NCBI GenBank assembly: GCA_028753945.1
Contig: JAPNXP010000002.1
Location: 6,324,001-6,388,000 of the forward strand
DNA length: 64,000 nt
Direction: 5' to 3'
Source of the DNA: Hexactinellida sp. DTS-2022
Taxonomy: Eukaryota > Porifera > Hexactinellida
Below the pieces are notes generated by a model. It was not told where the DNA came from and did no database searches. It saw nothing but the letters and a program-made list of their open reading frames with translations. Within the stretch, counting starts at the first letter, position 1. Each line of letters starts with the position of its first letter. This document shows positions 63,167 through 64,000 of the stretch, in pieces. Both the position numbers and the translations under genes were made by a program.

Positions 63167-63235
63167 ACTACGTATAAAAAAGCGAGTAAACTAATAATAG
63201 AATATAAACAAAAATGCTAGCATAGGGGCAGAGTT

Positions 63236-63366
63236 GTGGATTTGATTTGATTTGGATTTAATTTGGATTTGATTTGGATGGATTTGATGCATTTTAAAGG
63301 AAAATGATTTGATCTGATTTGGATTTGATTGACTATTATTTGATTTGATTTGGATTTGATTTAATG
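63236..63366. repeat. TTTGATTTGGA simple repeat
   Basis: Degenerate tandem repeat of TTTGATTTGGA/TTTGATTTGAT. The minus-strand Asn/Gln/Ser-rich frame across it is an artefact of the repeat. Confidence 0.92.
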
Positions 63367-63550
63367 TTGGAGTCAAATCCTTTTTAAAATTTTATTTACG
63401 TACTATTCAATATGTAATACATATGATATTGATGATATTACACTAACAGTAGACTCGTAAATCCGAATTTTGGGTAATTCGAACAGATTTTGTTGGCTGG
63501 CGTTCGTATTAACGTGAATAAAATATCTGTATAATACAGTAGTATATCTA
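63367..63550. other. AT-rich spacer
   Basis: About 63450-63475 (AGTAGACTCGTAAATCCGAA) resembles a pogo-type end; no partner found. Confidence 0.4.
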
Positions 63551-64000
63551 CACTAACCGGCCAAAAGTATTTGAACAGCAATAATTTGTATTCCGACATT
63601 TGAGTTTATACCAGCATTATAACAATAGTAGATTCTACAAATGGCTATTTACATGAAACGCTATGTAAAGTATATTAAAACAGCAAAATTTTCGAATTTA
63701 CATTTTTATGGAGGCGTTAAACTCATTAAATATATAATTACCTCATTAAATAATTAATTTGTGATAATTAAGATGCAATGTTAATATATTCATTCTGATA
63801 ACAGATTTGAATTCCACATAGTTTAATTACTCTAAGTGGATAATTTCAAATCAATCCGAATATTTTCCACTGTGATACAGCCACATTTCCATTTGTGCCA
63901 CTTATGCCACAAGTGGCACGTGGCAGAAACACTTATGCCACTTCGTGAATATTTTCTAAATTTAATTGAAATCACAATATTTTAATATGTATATCTATAA
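63551..64000. mobile_element. Tc1-like nonautonomous element, cut by the window edge
   Basis: After TA (63549-63550) comes CACTAACCGGCCAAAAGTATT, a Tc1-style end. About 63790-63895 is homologous, reversed, to 49211-49310. The right end lies beyond the window. Also contains GTGCCACTTATGCCAC repeats near 63893-63945. Confidence 0.6.

Noticed and set aside
63191-63376. 61-codon Asn/Gln/Ser-rich minus-strand frame
   Set aside because: Translation of the TTTGATTTGGA simple repeat.

Overview
This is AT-rich nuclear DNA from a multicellular animal, most likely an invertebrate. The evidence is eukaryotic satellite DNA, many animal-type DNA transposons (hAT, Tc1/mariner/pogo-like, TTAA-target elements), an animal-type Mutator-like transposase carrying a PHD finger, and a probable spliced gene with introns of 68 and 75 nt. 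The species cannot be fixed from the sequence. No rRNA, tRNA, CRISPR or bacterial operon features were seen.

Layout: (1) 1-36235 is a head-to-tail satellite array with a monomer of about 168 bp (166-169), roughly 210 copies, running off the left edge. It is organised in higher-order repeats: a 3,687-bp, 22-monomer unit; a 2,013-bp, 12-monomer unit; and a 504-bp trimer. It is interrupted once, by an 896-bp terminal-inverted-repeat transposon (33762-34657) with no transposase. The array ends in a decayed monomer near 36235. (2) 36236-40488 is AT-rich unique DNA with a probable small multi-exon gene on the minus strand (coding exons between 37832 and 38889, candidate 5' exon near 39676-39940) and a 159-bp MITE in one intron. 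(3) 41427-43892 (minus) is an intact, intronless 821-codon Mutator/Kolobok-like DDE transposase gene with a zinc ribbon, an AT-hook and a C-terminal PHD finger. (4) 44-55 kb is a transposon graveyard: pogo/Tc1-like MITEs, nested hAT MITEs with perfect 8-bp target duplications, a second TTAA-flanked element and a 700-bp foldback palindrome. (5) 55945-58656 is a complete-ended 2.7-kb GC-rich hAT transposon with a perfect target duplication and a transposase broken by stops and frameshifts. (6) 58.7-64 kb is AT-rich DNA with more MITEs, another hAT-in-hAT nest, a GGGCCACTATA minisatellite and a TTTGATTTGGA simple repeat.

Most of the window is mobile or satellite DNA. The points most worth following are the higher-order satellite (a centromere candidate, unproven), the transposon inserted in it with sequence-identical empty sites elsewhere in the array, the intact transposase/PHD gene, and the spliced minus-strand gene, which no single long ORF reveals.
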